DNA of 64,000 nt from NCBI GenBank assembly GCA_002305545.1, contig DBRG01000014.1:3367-67366 (forward strand), read 5' to 3'. A model generated the notes under the pieces. The model was not told the DNA's origin and searched no databases. It worked only from the letters and a program-made list of their open reading frames with translations. Below are positions 34,131 through 44,400 of the stretch, piece by piece (the first letter of the stretch is position 1; each line of letters opens with the position of its first letter). The position numbers and the translations under genes are program-made. The DNA comes from Bacteroidales bacterium UBA1374. GTDB lineage: Bacteria; Bacteroidota; Bacteroidia; Bacteroidales; UBA932.

Positions 34131-36728
34131 ATGAAGAACATATTATCCATATCAATATTAGTGGCAGGAGTGCTGTTTGTATGCAGTTGCCATCCGGAAG
34201 AGCCGTTCCACAAAGGAAGTGCTTTTCCAAAGACAAGTGATGCAATCACCCTGGCCTCGGCAGGCGAAGCCAAAGGCGTGAATATGGGGGTTGGCATCGG
34301 TTACGAGCCCTTTATGAACACATCAAATTACGCCGATATTGCATCAAAGGAATTTAAAAACGTTACCTTTGGGTATCAAATGAAACACGGTGCCATTGTC
34401 GGAGATGACGGAAGCCTGAACTTTGGGGTTACTGACGGGTTGGTTGCGGCAGTCCAGGCAAAAGGTCTGGGTATTTACGGCCACACGCTGGTCTGGCACC
34501 ATAACAACAATGGTAATTACCTGCGCGGGATTGCAGGCGGTGGGGGACAGCAGGAGTTCACCAACATCATCAGCAACGGTGATTTTGAAACAGATGCTTC
34601 CGGCTGGTCTATCTGGAACGGGGATAAGACACAAAGCCTGCATTGCACCAACCTGGCCTATGTTTACGAAGGCAACGGATGTATGCAGTTTGTCAATGCC
34701 TCGGACAATCCCGGCGGCCAGTGGAAAGGACAGATAAACAAGCAATTCGATATCCCTGTGGTAGAAGGCCATGTTTACCAGGTCACCTTTTTTATACGGT
34801 GCCTGAGCGGATCCGGGTCCGGGCGTTGTTCAACCAGCGGTACAGCCCATTACCAGGGTGATTTTGATGTATCTGCCGATTATAAAAAGATCACCTGGGA
34901 GTTCACGGCAGCTGGCGGGGAGACCGGATTATGCTTTGACATGGGAGCAAAGGCAAACACCTATTACATTGACAATGTTAAAGTCATAGACACCCAGGAA
35001 GAGTTCGAGGATCCGAATGCTGCCGTGGATCTGATACCCAACGGAAGTTTTGAAAAAGATGCCACAGGCTGGACCATCCTTAACGGAGACAAGACCCAGA
35101 GCCTGTATTGTACCGATGCGGCTTTCGTATATAAAGGGAATGGGTCCATGCAGTTTGTCAATGCTACCGACAATCCCGGCAGCCAGTGGAAAGGCCAGAT
35201 AAAAACGAGTTTCAGCGGACCCATTATTGCAGGGGACACGTACCAGCTTTCCTTCTATATCCGTTGCGCAACCGGAACAGGGTCCGGACGTTGTTCCACC
35301 ACAGGCAATCCGCAGTATCAGGGTGATTTTGAGGTAACCACTGAGTACAGTAAAATCACCTGGGAGATTGTGGGCAAAGAAGGGGAGGATGGCTTGTGCT
35401 TTGACCTGGGAGCCAAGGCCAATACGTATTATATTGACGAGATCAAACTGGTTAACCAGACCGATCCCTCCAACGGAACTGTCATCAATAACGAGATCCC
35501 CAACGGAACGTTCGAAACAGATGCCGGAGGCTGGACCATCTTTAACGGGGACAAGACGCAGAGCCTGCATTGTACTGACATGGCCTATGTTTACGAAGGG
35601 AATGGCAGCATGCAGTTTGTCAATGGGTCTGATAATCCCGGGGGTCAGTGGAAAGGACAGATCAACACGCCTTTTGTAAGCAGTACCCTTACCGAAGGGG
35701 AAGATTACATTCTTTCTTTCTATATTAGATGCAAGAACGGCACAGGTTCCGGACGTTGTTCCACTACCGGCAGTGCCCACTACCAGGGTGATTTTGATGT
35801 TTCAACTGATTATAAAAAGATTTCCTGGGAATTTAATGCAGACGGTGGAGAAACCGGGATGTGTTTTGACCTGGGCGCAAAGGCCAACACCTATTATATT
35901 GATAATGTGGTACTGAAGCTCAAATCCCTGGACGAGGGTGATGACGGTGAAATCGGAGAAGATGTGATAGAGTCGCTGGATGCCGCCATGAACGAATGGA
36001 TTACCTCCATGGTAACAAAATACAAAGGAGTAGTTTCAGCCTGGGATGTTGTCAACGAACCCATGGCAGACGGGAACAGCGGAGTGCGTACCAGTGTCAC
36101 CGATGACCAGGCTTCGGAAGGAGACATTTTCTACTGGCAGGATTACCTGGGCAGGGATTATGCCGTAAAAGCATTTGAGTATGCCCATGCAGCCGATCCG
36201 GAGGCCCTGCTGTTCATTAACGATTACAACCTGGAATACAATCCGGTCAAGCTCGACTCACTCCTGGCATTCGTTCAGGAAGTGCAGGCCAAACTGGATG
36301 CAAACGGCAACGGTGCCCGCATTCACGGGATTGGAACCCAGATGCACACTTCTTATATGGCCTATGCCGGCATTGCCCCCATGTTTGAAAAACTGGCTGC
36401 CACGGGTTTGCTCATCAAGGTGAGTGAATTGGAAGTCAAACTCAATACCGGCAAGAATACCGGATACGTGCTGACCGATCACGACCAGGATTTCCAGGGT
36501 GCCATGTATGAGTACATTATGGATTGTTATCTGGAGTATGTTCCCCAGGAACAGCGTTACGAATTCACCATCTGGGGAATCAATGACGGGGAAAGCTGGG
36601 TGAACGAACCCCAGAAGGGACTTTATTATTATCCGTTATTGTGGGACGATCAATACAAAAAGAAGCCGGCCTATTACGCCCTGATGAAGGCATTGGGGGT
36701 GGAGCCGGAAAATATAAATTTAGAATAG
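34131..36728 (+). CDS. GH10 endo-beta-1,4-xylanase with three inserted CBM4/9-like modules
   Basis: This is an 865-residue lipoprotein (lipobox Cys20 in 'LFVCSC'). The GH10 barrel is split: the first half (residues 45-140) contains 'KHGAIVGDDGSLNFGVTDG' features and 'GHTLVWH'. Then three similar modules of about 140 residues follow (146-288, 300-437, 454-595), each with 'NGDKTQSL', 'GQWKGQI', 'GSGRCSTTG' and 'FDLGAKANTYYID'. The barrel resumes with the acid/base Glu643 in 'WDVVNEP' and the nucleophile Glu766 in 'VSELEV'. The modules resemble carbohydrate-binding module families 4/9/22. Insertion of one or two such modules at this loop is known for gut Bacteroidota xylanases; three is more than I recall. 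It cuts the xylan backbone at the cell surface. Confidence 0.93.
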   Translation: MKNILSISILVAGVLFVCSCHPEEPFHKGSAFPKTSDAITLASAGEAKGVNMGVGIGYEPFMNTSNYADIASKEFKNVTFGYQMKHGAIVGDDGSLNFGVTDGLVAAVQAKGLGIYGHTLVWHHNNNGNYLRGIAGGGGQQEFTNIISNGDFETDASGWSIWNGDKTQSLHCTNLAYVYEGNGCMQFVNASDNPGGQWKGQINKQFDIPVVEGHVYQVTFFIRCLSGSGSGRCSTSGTAHYQGDFDVSADYKKITWEFTAAGGETGLCFDMGAKANTYYIDNVKVIDTQEEFEDPNAAVDLIPNGSFEKDATGWTILNGDKTQSLYCTDAAFVYKGNGSMQFVNATDNPGSQWKGQIKTSFSGPIIAGDTYQLSFYIRCATGTGSGRCSTTGNPQYQGDFEVTTEYSKITWEIVGKEGEDGLCFDLGAKANTYYIDEIKLVNQTDPSNGTVINNEIPNGTFETDAGGWTIFNGDKTQSLHCTDMAYVYEGNGSMQFVNGSDNPGGQWKGQINTPFVSSTLTEGEDYILSFYIRCKNGTGSGRCSTTGSAHYQGDFDVSTDYKKISWEFNADGGETGMCFDLGAKANTYYIDNVVLKLKSLDEGDDGEIGEDVIESLDAAMNEWITSMVTKYKGVVSAWDVVNEPMADGNSGVRTSVTDDQASEGDIFYWQDYLGRDYAVKAFEYAHAADPEALLFINDYNLEYNPVKLDSLLAFVQEVQAKLDANGNGARIHGIGTQMHTSYMAYAGIAPMFEKLAATGLLIKVSELEVKLNTGKNTGYVLTDHDQDFQGAMYEYIMDCYLEYVPQEQRYEFTIWGINDGESWVNEPQKGLYYYPLLWDDQYKKKPAYYALMKALGVEPENINLE
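34560..35925 (+). repeat. Three tandem coding repeats (CBM modules) in the GH10 gene
   Basis: Three copies of a module of about 430 nt lie at 34560-34988, 35025-35445 and 35490-35925, separated by linkers of about 40-60 nt. Copies 1 and 3 look closer to each other than to copy 2 at the protein level ('GGQWKGQIN' and 'TDYKKI/ADYKKI' against 'GSQWKGQIK' and 'TEYSKI'). The copies differ at many synonymous sites, so this is an evolved internal duplication and not an assembly artefact. Confidence 0.9.
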
Positions 36729-36744
36729 ATAAAAATAAAGCTTT

Positions 36745-39333
36745 ATGAAGAAAGCATGTTTCGTTGTTTTATGTGTCTGGTTAGTTTTAGGGAGTTGTAA
36801 ACCGGCATACCAGAAGGAAAACCTGTCATTCCAGGAACGGGCCGAGGACCTGGTTTCACGGATGACACTCGAGGAGAAAGTATCACAGATGACCCACGAG
36901 TCGTCTGCCATCGAAAGGCTGGGTGTGCCGGAATACAACTGGTGGAATGAGTGCCTGCACGGGGTTGCCCGTGCAGGCCGGGCCACCGTTTTTCCCCAGG
37001 CCATAGGCATGGCCGCCATGTGGGATAAGGAAATGATGTTTCGGATAGCCACGGCAGTCAGTGACGAGGCCAGGGCCAAACACCACGACTTCCTGCGGCA
37101 GGGCAAACGGGGAATATACCAGGGCCTGACATACTGGACACCAAACATCAATATTTTCAGAGACCCCCGATGGGGAAGGGGCATGGAGACATACGGGGAA
37201 GACCCTTACCTGACAGGTGAACTGGCCGTGCAGTATATCAAGGGTTTACAGGGAGACGATCCCAAATACCTGAAACTGGTTGCCACGGCCAAGCACTTTG
37301 CTGTTCACAGTGGTCCTGAATCTACCAGGCACAGCGCCGATGTCCATCCCAACCAGCGTGATTTTTACGAAACGTATGCTCCGCACTTTAAAAAGGTAGT
37401 GCAGGAAGGCGGGGTTTGGTCCGTCATGGGCGCCTATCAGCGCCTTTGGGGAGAACCTTGCTGCGGCAGCTTTTTCCTGGGTTCTTTGCTCAGGGACAGG
37501 TGGGGCTTCCAGGGCTACATAGTTTCTGACTGCTGGGCCATCAAGGATTTCTACGACAAAGGAATGCATGAAATTGTGGAAACACCGGCAGAAGCCGCCG
37601 CCCTTGGAGTAAAGGCAGGCACTGATTTGAATTGCGGGATTACATATCCTTACCTGGTGGAAGCCGTGGAAAAGGGGTATATTGAAGAAGCCCTCATAGA
37701 CACGGCCGTTCAGCGCCTGATGCTGGCCCGGTTCAAACTGGGAATGTTCGATAAACCCGGGAAAGTCCCGTACAGCAAAATACCCATAGAAGTGGTTGAA
37801 AGTCCGGAACACGTTTCCCTTGCCAGGGAAGCAGCCCGCAAATCAATTGTCCTGCTGGAGAACGACGGCACACTCCCTTTCACCAAAGAAGTGAAAAAAG
37901 TGGCGGTCATCGGGCCCAATGCCGATGACCTTGAAGTGCTCCTGGGCAACTACAACGGTTATTCCAGGAATCCCGTCACCCCGCTGGCCGGAATAAGGAA
38001 CAAATTGCCACAGGCCGAGGTCTCCTTTGCGCAGGGATGTGCCCTGGCCGCCGGCCTTCCTTATTTACGAACGGTTCCTTCCGGGGTGTTGTTCACAGAC
38101 ATGCAGATGACACAACCAGGCCTTACGGGACATTATTACAACAATTCATTGTGGGAGGGAGATCCGGTGCACATGCGCACAGACCAGACCATTGATTTCA
38201 CCTGGTGGGACAAAGCCCCTTTTGAGGATATGAACGCGCGGAATTTTTCCGTGGAATGGTCCGGAGTGCTTTGTGTGCCCGAATCGGGACGGTATGTAAT
38301 GGGAGCAGAAGCCTTCAGTGGCTGCACCCTTACCCTGGACGGAGAAGAGCTGATTAACAGGATTGACGGCCACCACGCCAGGAAGGAATATGAATACGTG
38401 CAACTGGAAGGGGGTAAACCTTATGCCCTGACCCTCCGATATGTCCAGGATGATACGGAATATGCCACCATGAGGCTGCTGTGGGAAGCCCCCCAGGAGA
38501 ATTTGCTGGCAGAAGCACTCGCTTCGGCTTCGGAGAGTGATCTGGTGATCCTTTGCCTGGGACTCAGCCCGTTACTTGAAGGGGAAGAAATGAAGGTCAA
38601 AGTGGACGGATTCAACCAGGGAGACCGTCTTGACACAGGACTTCCCGCAACCCAGCTGGAACTGGTAAAAGCAGTGAAAAGACTCGGCAAGCCCACGGTC
38701 CTGGTGTTATTGAACGGCAGTGCGGTAAGTTTTGACAAGGAGGTCAAATCCCTGCCGGCCATCCTTGAAGCCTGGTACCCCGGACAGGAGGGAGGAAATG
38801 CCATAGCCGACGTGATCTTTGGGGACTATAATCCATCCGGGAAACTACCCGTCACTTATTACCAATCCATAGACCAGATTCCCGTATTTGAGGAATATGC
38901 CATGGAAGGCAAGACATACCGGTTTTTCCGGGGCCAGCCGCTCTATCCCTTCGGATACGGCCTGAGTTACACAACTTTCGCATACGAACCCCTTAAGATA
39001 CCGGAAAGTCTTCCCTGCGGGATCCCTGCAGACATATCGTTTCAGGTGACCAATACCGGAGAAAGGGACGGTGAAGAAGTAGTACAGGTTTATATATCTT
39101 TACCCGATGCTTCCAACCCGGTTCCCATAAAAACACTTCAGGGATTTGAAAGGATCCACCTGAAAGCCGGCGAGAGCCGTATAGTGGATTTCACCATAGT
39201 TCCTGAACAGATGGCTTCACTGGATGACAACCAGGTATGGGTTGTGGAAGCAGGTAAACTTGTCCTGGAGGTGGGCGGCAGGCAATATGCTGTCCGTCTG
39301 GAAGGCGATACCGTGTTTATACCTAATGAATAA
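36745..39333 (+). CDS. GH3 beta-xylosidase/beta-glucosidase with inserted PA14 domain, lipoprotein
   Basis: This is an 862-residue exported GH3 enzyme with lipobox Cys18 ('LVLGSC'). The N-terminal barrel has 'NWWNECLHGVAR', 'RDPRWGRGMETYGEDP', 'KHFAVHSGPE' and the nucleophile Asp262 in 'IVSDCWAI'. The alpha/beta sandwich follows, interrupted by a PA14-like beta insert at about 455-585 ('GLTGHYYNNSLWEGDP'), and a C-terminal fibronectin-III-like domain at about 760-862. 'NECLHG' and 'WGRG' with this layout are typical of GH3 beta-xylosidases from xylan loci. Its context in the operon fits release of xylose from oligosaccharides. Confidence 0.94.
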   Translation: MKKACFVVLCVWLVLGSCKPAYQKENLSFQERAEDLVSRMTLEEKVSQMTHESSAIERLGVPEYNWWNECLHGVARAGRATVFPQAIGMAAMWDKEMMFRIATAVSDEARAKHHDFLRQGKRGIYQGLTYWTPNINIFRDPRWGRGMETYGEDPYLTGELAVQYIKGLQGDDPKYLKLVATAKHFAVHSGPESTRHSADVHPNQRDFYETYAPHFKKVVQEGGVWSVMGAYQRLWGEPCCGSFFLGSLLRDRWGFQGYIVSDCWAIKDFYDKGMHEIVETPAEAAALGVKAGTDLNCGITYPYLVEAVEKGYIEEALIDTAVQRLMLARFKLGMFDKPGKVPYSKIPIEVVESPEHVSLAREAARKSIVLLENDGTLPFTKEVKKVAVIGPNADDLEVLLGNYNGYSRNPVTPLAGIRNKLPQAEVSFAQGCALAAGLPYLRTVPSGVLFTDMQMTQPGLTGHYYNNSLWEGDPVHMRTDQTIDFTWWDKAPFEDMNARNFSVEWSGVLCVPESGRYVMGAEAFSGCTLTLDGEELINRIDGHHARKEYEYVQLEGGKPYALTLRYVQDDTEYATMRLLWEAPQENLLAEALASASESDLVILCLGLSPLLEGEEMKVKVDGFNQGDRLDTGLPATQLELVKAVKRLGKPTVLVLLNGSAVSFDKEVKSLPAILEAWYPGQEGGNAIADVIFGDYNPSGKLPVTYYQSIDQIPVFEEYAMEGKTYRFFRGQPLYPFGYGLSYTTFAYEPLKIPESLPCGIPADISFQVTNTGERDGEEVVQVYISLPDASNPVPIKTLQGFERIHLKAGESRIVDFTIVPEQMASLDDNQVWVVEAGKLVLEVGGRQYAVRLEGDTVFIPNE

Positions 39334-39334
39334 T

Positions 39335-41395
39335 ATGTCAAGAAATGTTCTGATAGCCTTATTCTTGGTTTTATGCGCCGGTTCCTGCTGGATGACATCC
39401 GACAAGGAACCGGTTGCTGCTTTAGGCTTATTACAGGAAGACCAGTACAACGCACCGGTCATTTTGCCAAAAATACTGAGTGACGGACTGGTCCTGCAGC
39501 GCGGTAAAAAAATCCCTGTCTGGGGAAAGGCCCCTGCCGGTGTCCCGGTAAAAGTAGAATTTGCCGGCATGGAGCAATACACCCGTGCCGACGTGAGCGG
39601 GAATTGGAACGTTTCTTTTCCCGCAATGGGTCCCGGAGGCCCTTATACATTGAAAGTCAACGATCATCTTGTGAATGATATCCTGGTGGGGGATGTGTGG
39701 CTGTTTTCCGGGCAATCCAACATAGAGTTGCAGGTCCGCAGGGTGGCCATCCGGTATCCGGACCTGGCAACCACCTATACCAACGCACACATTCGCGAAT
39801 TCCGTACAACGACGCATTATGATTTCCAGGGACCTTTATGGGATGTGCAGGTGGGTCGGTGGAAGCAATGTATTCAGGAAGAGATTCCGGAATTTTCTGC
39901 ACTGGCTTTTTTCTTTGGCATGGAATGGAATCAGAAGCATAATGTTTCTGTAGGGTTGATAGTCAACGCTGTAGGAGGATCTCCGCTGGATGCCTGGCTG
40001 GATGAAGCCACGCTCCGTGGATTTCCCGGACCCACGGGCCCCGATCATTATCCAAAACGGCTCTCTGACCTCAAGCGCGATACCTGGGTTGACAGTGTAA
40101 AACAGTCCGAGACCCGGGCCATGGCGCATTACCGCTCTTTATTCACTTCCGATCCGGGGCCGGAGGGATCCCGGGGATGGATCGCTTACCGGGTGCCTTC
40201 ATTCTGGAACCAGGAAGAAGCAACGCCCCGGGGACCGTTGTCCCGGCTGCCCGGCTCGGCCTGGTTTAAAAAAGTATTTCACCTGACCGAAGCACAGATC
40301 AGCCATGCAATGGAAGGAGCTCCGGACCGGGACGGGATGCTCATCCTGGGCACCATGACTGACGCCGACAGAACGTTCCTGAACGGTACCCAGGTAGGAT
40401 CTACAGGATACCAATATCCACCCCGTATCTATACCATACCAAAGGGTCTGCTCAAACCCGGAAAAAATGAATTGCTTATCCGCCTGGAAAATTATTGGGG
40501 GCCCGGAGGTTTTACTTCCGGCAAGGATTATGCGCTTTACATTGGAGCGGCGCATCCGTTTTACGCTATGGCAGATACCGTTTCCCTGGAGGGAGATGAC
40601 TGGATGGCGCGCATGGGAAGTACCCTGACAGCTGACGATTCCCCGTACCCTGCCACTACTACATGGCACTACCAGCCGGCCGGTCTGTACAATGCGCTGC
40701 TGGCTCCTCTGACACAGCTTCCCCTAAAAGGTGTCATCTGGTACCAGGGAGAAAGCGAAATAAACAGGCGGGATTACGATCAGATGCTTTGTGCCCTGAT
40801 AGACCGCTGGCGCAATGACTGGAATGACAAGGCACTTCCGTTTGTTATAGTGCAGTTACCCAATTTTATGAAAGATCATGCACCCTGGCCTGTGGAAACA
40901 GACTGGGCAAAGCGCCGGGATGAACAACTCTCAGCCTCCCGGGCAAGAAAACATACGGCATTGGTGGTAACCCACGATATAGGGGAGTGGAATGATATTC
41001 ATCCGCTCAACAAAAAAGATCTGGCACAACGCGTATTTTCAGCTGCTGAATACCTGGGTGCCTCGAACAGGAAGGCCCCTTTGTCTCCCCTGCCGCAAAA
41101 TGTTGTACTGAGAGGAAACAGGGTGTTGATCACCTTTTCTTATGCCGGGAAAGGCCTTACAACAAAAGACGGCCTTGATCCTGCCCATTTTGCCCTGGCC
41201 GACGGACAGGGACGCTATTTCAGGGCAAGTGCCCGCATAATTGGAAAAAAGAAGGTAGCCGTTTGGTGCGTGGAAGATTTTGTACCACGGGCAGTTAGAT
41301 ACGCATGGGCAAACGATCCTTCAGAAGCAAACCTGCAGAACGATGCAGGATTGCCTGCCCCCACCTTTCAATGTAACCTGGACGATAGTAAATAA
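39335..41395 (+). CDS. SASA-family carbohydrate acetylesterase (sialate-O-acetylesterase-like), lipoprotein
   Basis: This is a 686-residue SGNH-type esterase. The nucleophile is Ser128 in 'FSGQSNIE', the oxyanion block is 'WYQGESE' (about 468), and the catalytic pair is Asp554/His556 in 'DIHPLN'. A jelly-roll-like insert (about 300-420) breaks the hydrolase domain, as in CE20-type xylan acetylesterases. The signal 'MSRNVLIALFLVLCAGSC' carries a lipobox Cys18. I start at the ATG at 39335, 1 nt after the GH3 stop; the in-frame ATG at 39326, overlapping the stop, is equally possible. In this operon it most likely removes acetyl groups from xylan. Confidence 0.88.
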   Translation: MSRNVLIALFLVLCAGSCWMTSDKEPVAALGLLQEDQYNAPVILPKILSDGLVLQRGKKIPVWGKAPAGVPVKVEFAGMEQYTRADVSGNWNVSFPAMGPGGPYTLKVNDHLVNDILVGDVWLFSGQSNIELQVRRVAIRYPDLATTYTNAHIREFRTTTHYDFQGPLWDVQVGRWKQCIQEEIPEFSALAFFFGMEWNQKHNVSVGLIVNAVGGSPLDAWLDEATLRGFPGPTGPDHYPKRLSDLKRDTWVDSVKQSETRAMAHYRSLFTSDPGPEGSRGWIAYRVPSFWNQEEATPRGPLSRLPGSAWFKKVFHLTEAQISHAMEGAPDRDGMLILGTMTDADRTFLNGTQVGSTGYQYPPRIYTIPKGLLKPGKNELLIRLENYWGPGGFTSGKDYALYIGAAHPFYAMADTVSLEGDDWMARMGSTLTADDSPYPATTTWHYQPAGLYNALLAPLTQLPLKGVIWYQGESEINRRDYDQMLCALIDRWRNDWNDKALPFVIVQLPNFMKDHAPWPVETDWAKRRDEQLSASRARKHTALVVTHDIGEWNDIHPLNKKDLAQRVFSAAEYLGASNRKAPLSPLPQNVVLRGNRVLITFSYAGKGLTTKDGLDPAHFALADGQGRYFRASARIIGKKKVAVWCVEDFVPRAVRYAWANDPSEANLQNDAGLPAPTFQCNLDDSK

Positions 41396-41406
41396 ATCAA
41401 TACATA

Positions 41407-44400
41407 ATGATAACCACAGGTATATACAGGAAATCCCTGTACCTGGCAATGATTATGATGACGTTGGCGGGATCAGCGGAGCTTGCAGGACGTTCCAGGG
41501 AAGAGTATATAACGCGCCACCCCGTAGAAAATGGATTTGCCCTGGCCCGTGACGGAGATCCGGCACCCCTATGGGTGTCTGATCAGGATTTTCCGGGCGT
41601 GCTCCGGGTCGCAGGCCATTTACAGGCAGATATGGAAAAAGTGACCGGTAACAGGCCACTCCTTATCAATGATTCCGATCCTGCTCCCTGTGACCGGATG
41701 ATCATAGCCGGAACCCTGGGAAAGAACCCGCTTATTGATCAACTGGTCCAATCCCGGCGGATCTCCGGCAAATGGCTAAAGGGGAAACGGGAGACATATA
41801 TTGCAACAATCATCAAAGAGCCGGCCATAGGGATCAGGGAAGCGCTGGTCATAGCCGGAAGCGATAAACTAGGCACTATTTACGGCCTGTATGACCTTTC
41901 CCGGCAGATAGGCGTCTCCCCATTACATTTCTGGGCCGATGTGCCGGTATCCCCGGCTAAAGACCTGTATGCAATGCCGGGCGAATATACTCCGGGAGAA
42001 CCGGCAGTCAGGTACCGTGGCATTTTCATCAATGACGAGGCGCCTGCCCTCTCGGGCTGGGTGCACGAACGTTATGGAGCGTTCAACAGCCGTTTTTACG
42101 AACACGTATTTGAATACATCCTCCGGATGAGGGGAAATTTTCTTTGGCCTGCCATGTGGGGAAGGGCCTTTTACGACGATGACCCTGAAAATCCTCGCCT
42201 GGCAGATGAATACGGCATTGTAATAGGAACCTCCCATCATGAGCCCATGATGCGTGCCCATGTAGAATGGGCGCGTTACGGTTCCGGTGAGTGGAATTAC
42301 CAGACGAATCCCATGGTTCTCAGGGATTTCTGGAGGGAAGGCATGAAAAGGAAAGGCAACTATGAAAGCATCGTTACCGTGGGGATGAGGGGAGACGGAG
42401 ATGAACCCATGGGTACGGAGCGCAACAGAAACCTGCTGGAGCAGATCATTGACGATCAGCGCCGGATCATAGAAGAAGTCACAGGAAAATCCGCCAGACA
42501 GACACCGCAGATGTGGGCCCTGTACAAAGAGGTACAGGACTATCATGACCAGGGCATGGATGTCCCGGACGACGTGACCTTGCTTTTCTGTGATGACAAC
42601 TGGGGTAATGTTCGCAAGCTTCCCCGCCCCGGGCAGAAGCCAAGGGCAGGCGGTTACGGCATGTATTACCATTTTGATTACGTTGGCGGCCCGAGAAATT
42701 ACAAATGGCTTAACACAAACCAGATATCCCGTGTGTGGGAGCAGATGGACCTCTGTTACCGCCATGGAGTGGACCGTATCTGGGTCGTCAATGTGGGCGA
42801 TATCAAACCCATGGAATTCCCCACCGCCTTTTTCCTGGAAATGGCCTGGGACCCAGGAGCCATGACCCGTGAGCGGATGAGCGCCTATCCCCGGAAATGG
42901 GCAGCCGCCCATTTCGGAGAAGAATATGCAGGGGATATTGCCGGTTTGCTAACTGCTTACACACAGTTTAACAGCAGGCGGAAACCAGAGCTGATAAATC
43001 CCGGGACGTATCATTTGTTCCACTACAGGGAAGCAGAAAAAGTAGTGGCTTCATACCGGCAACTGGAAAAAAGGGCGCTGGAGCTGTACAGGGATCTGGA
43101 AGCATCTTACAGGGATGCCTTTTTCCAGCTTGTGCTTTTTCCCATACAGGCATGCGCCAACCTGAACGAAATGTATGTCACGGCGGCAAAAAATCACCTC
43201 TATGCCCGGGAGGGCAGAGCTGCAACCAACGCAACAGCCTCTCGCGTAGAGGAGCTTTTTGCAAGGGATTCCCTCCTTATCTCCTGTTTCCATAACGATC
43301 TGGCTGGTGGAAAATGGAACCATATGATGTCACAGACACATATAGGATATACTTACTGGCAGGAGCCTCCAGTGAATGTCATGCCCGCAGTGGAAAGGAT
43401 AACTGTGCCTGAATCAGGTCCGCTCAAAATCAGTCCCGATTCCATGTCTTCTCCACTGCCTGTGCTGGATCCCTTTGGAAGTGACACACTATTTTTCGAG
43501 GTATACAACACCGGCGCCACACCCAGGCGCTACGTCCTGAAAACGGGCCATCCCTGGCTGAAGGTGTCTTCTTCGCTGGGATCGGTGGACCAGCAGTGTA
43601 CTTTTTTCCTGACTGCCGATTGGGATAAAGTCCCTGCCGGCAGGACCGAAACGTATGCAGAACTGATACAGGAGCCAGGCCGGCTGGATGAGTCTGTCCG
43701 TCCGGAACGCATACCCGTGACGGTATATAATCCTGTTGTTCCCGGAACTCCGGCTACAGGAGCTTTTTTTGAGAGTAACGGTTGCGTGGCGATAGAAGCC
43801 ATGCACTACAGCAGAAGGGTACAGGAACCGCCCCTGGTCTGGGAACACATCCCCGATTTTGGAAGGACTCATTCAGGAATGAGGATATCCACACAACCGG
43901 GGTGCCTGGTAGTACCTCAGGGAAAGATCGCCGAATTATCTTTTGATATTGTTTTCTTTTCCCAGGGAACCGTACAGGTGGAAGCCCTATTCTCACCCAC
44001 CCTGGATTTTCACGGGAAAGGCCTTCGATATGCCATTTCCTTTGATGATGAACCATTTCGTACAGTAGATGTGCACGGGGACTATAATGAAAGGGTATGG
44101 GAAACCTGGGTAGCGGACAATATCATCCGTTCCCGGACAGGGCACCAGATCCGTACCCCGGGCCTTCACACGTTGCGCATCAGGGCGGTGGATCCGTTCC
44201 TGGTGCTGCAAAGGATCGAAATTGATACCGGGGGACTGCGCCCATCCTACCTGGGACCGCCGGAAAGCTACCACAACGTACGGGACATGAAAGCGGAAGA
44301 CGGGTACCGGCTGTGGCTCCGTTACAGACCTCTTGACGCTGACCTGCAGGACGTTTACGCACCTTTCCTTAACGGGATCCATGTCCCGCAACAGACCGCC

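Noticed and set aside
34560..35925. Assembly duplication in the GH10 gene
   Set aside because: The three modules differ at many bases and amino acids, including linkers, so they are diverged domains and not collapsed or duplicated reads.
44200..44300. GH115 and GH67 as two separate adjacent genes
   Set aside because: The frame is continuous, the linker is short, and no start codon with a signal peptide precedes the GH67 part. A raw-read check is still advised.
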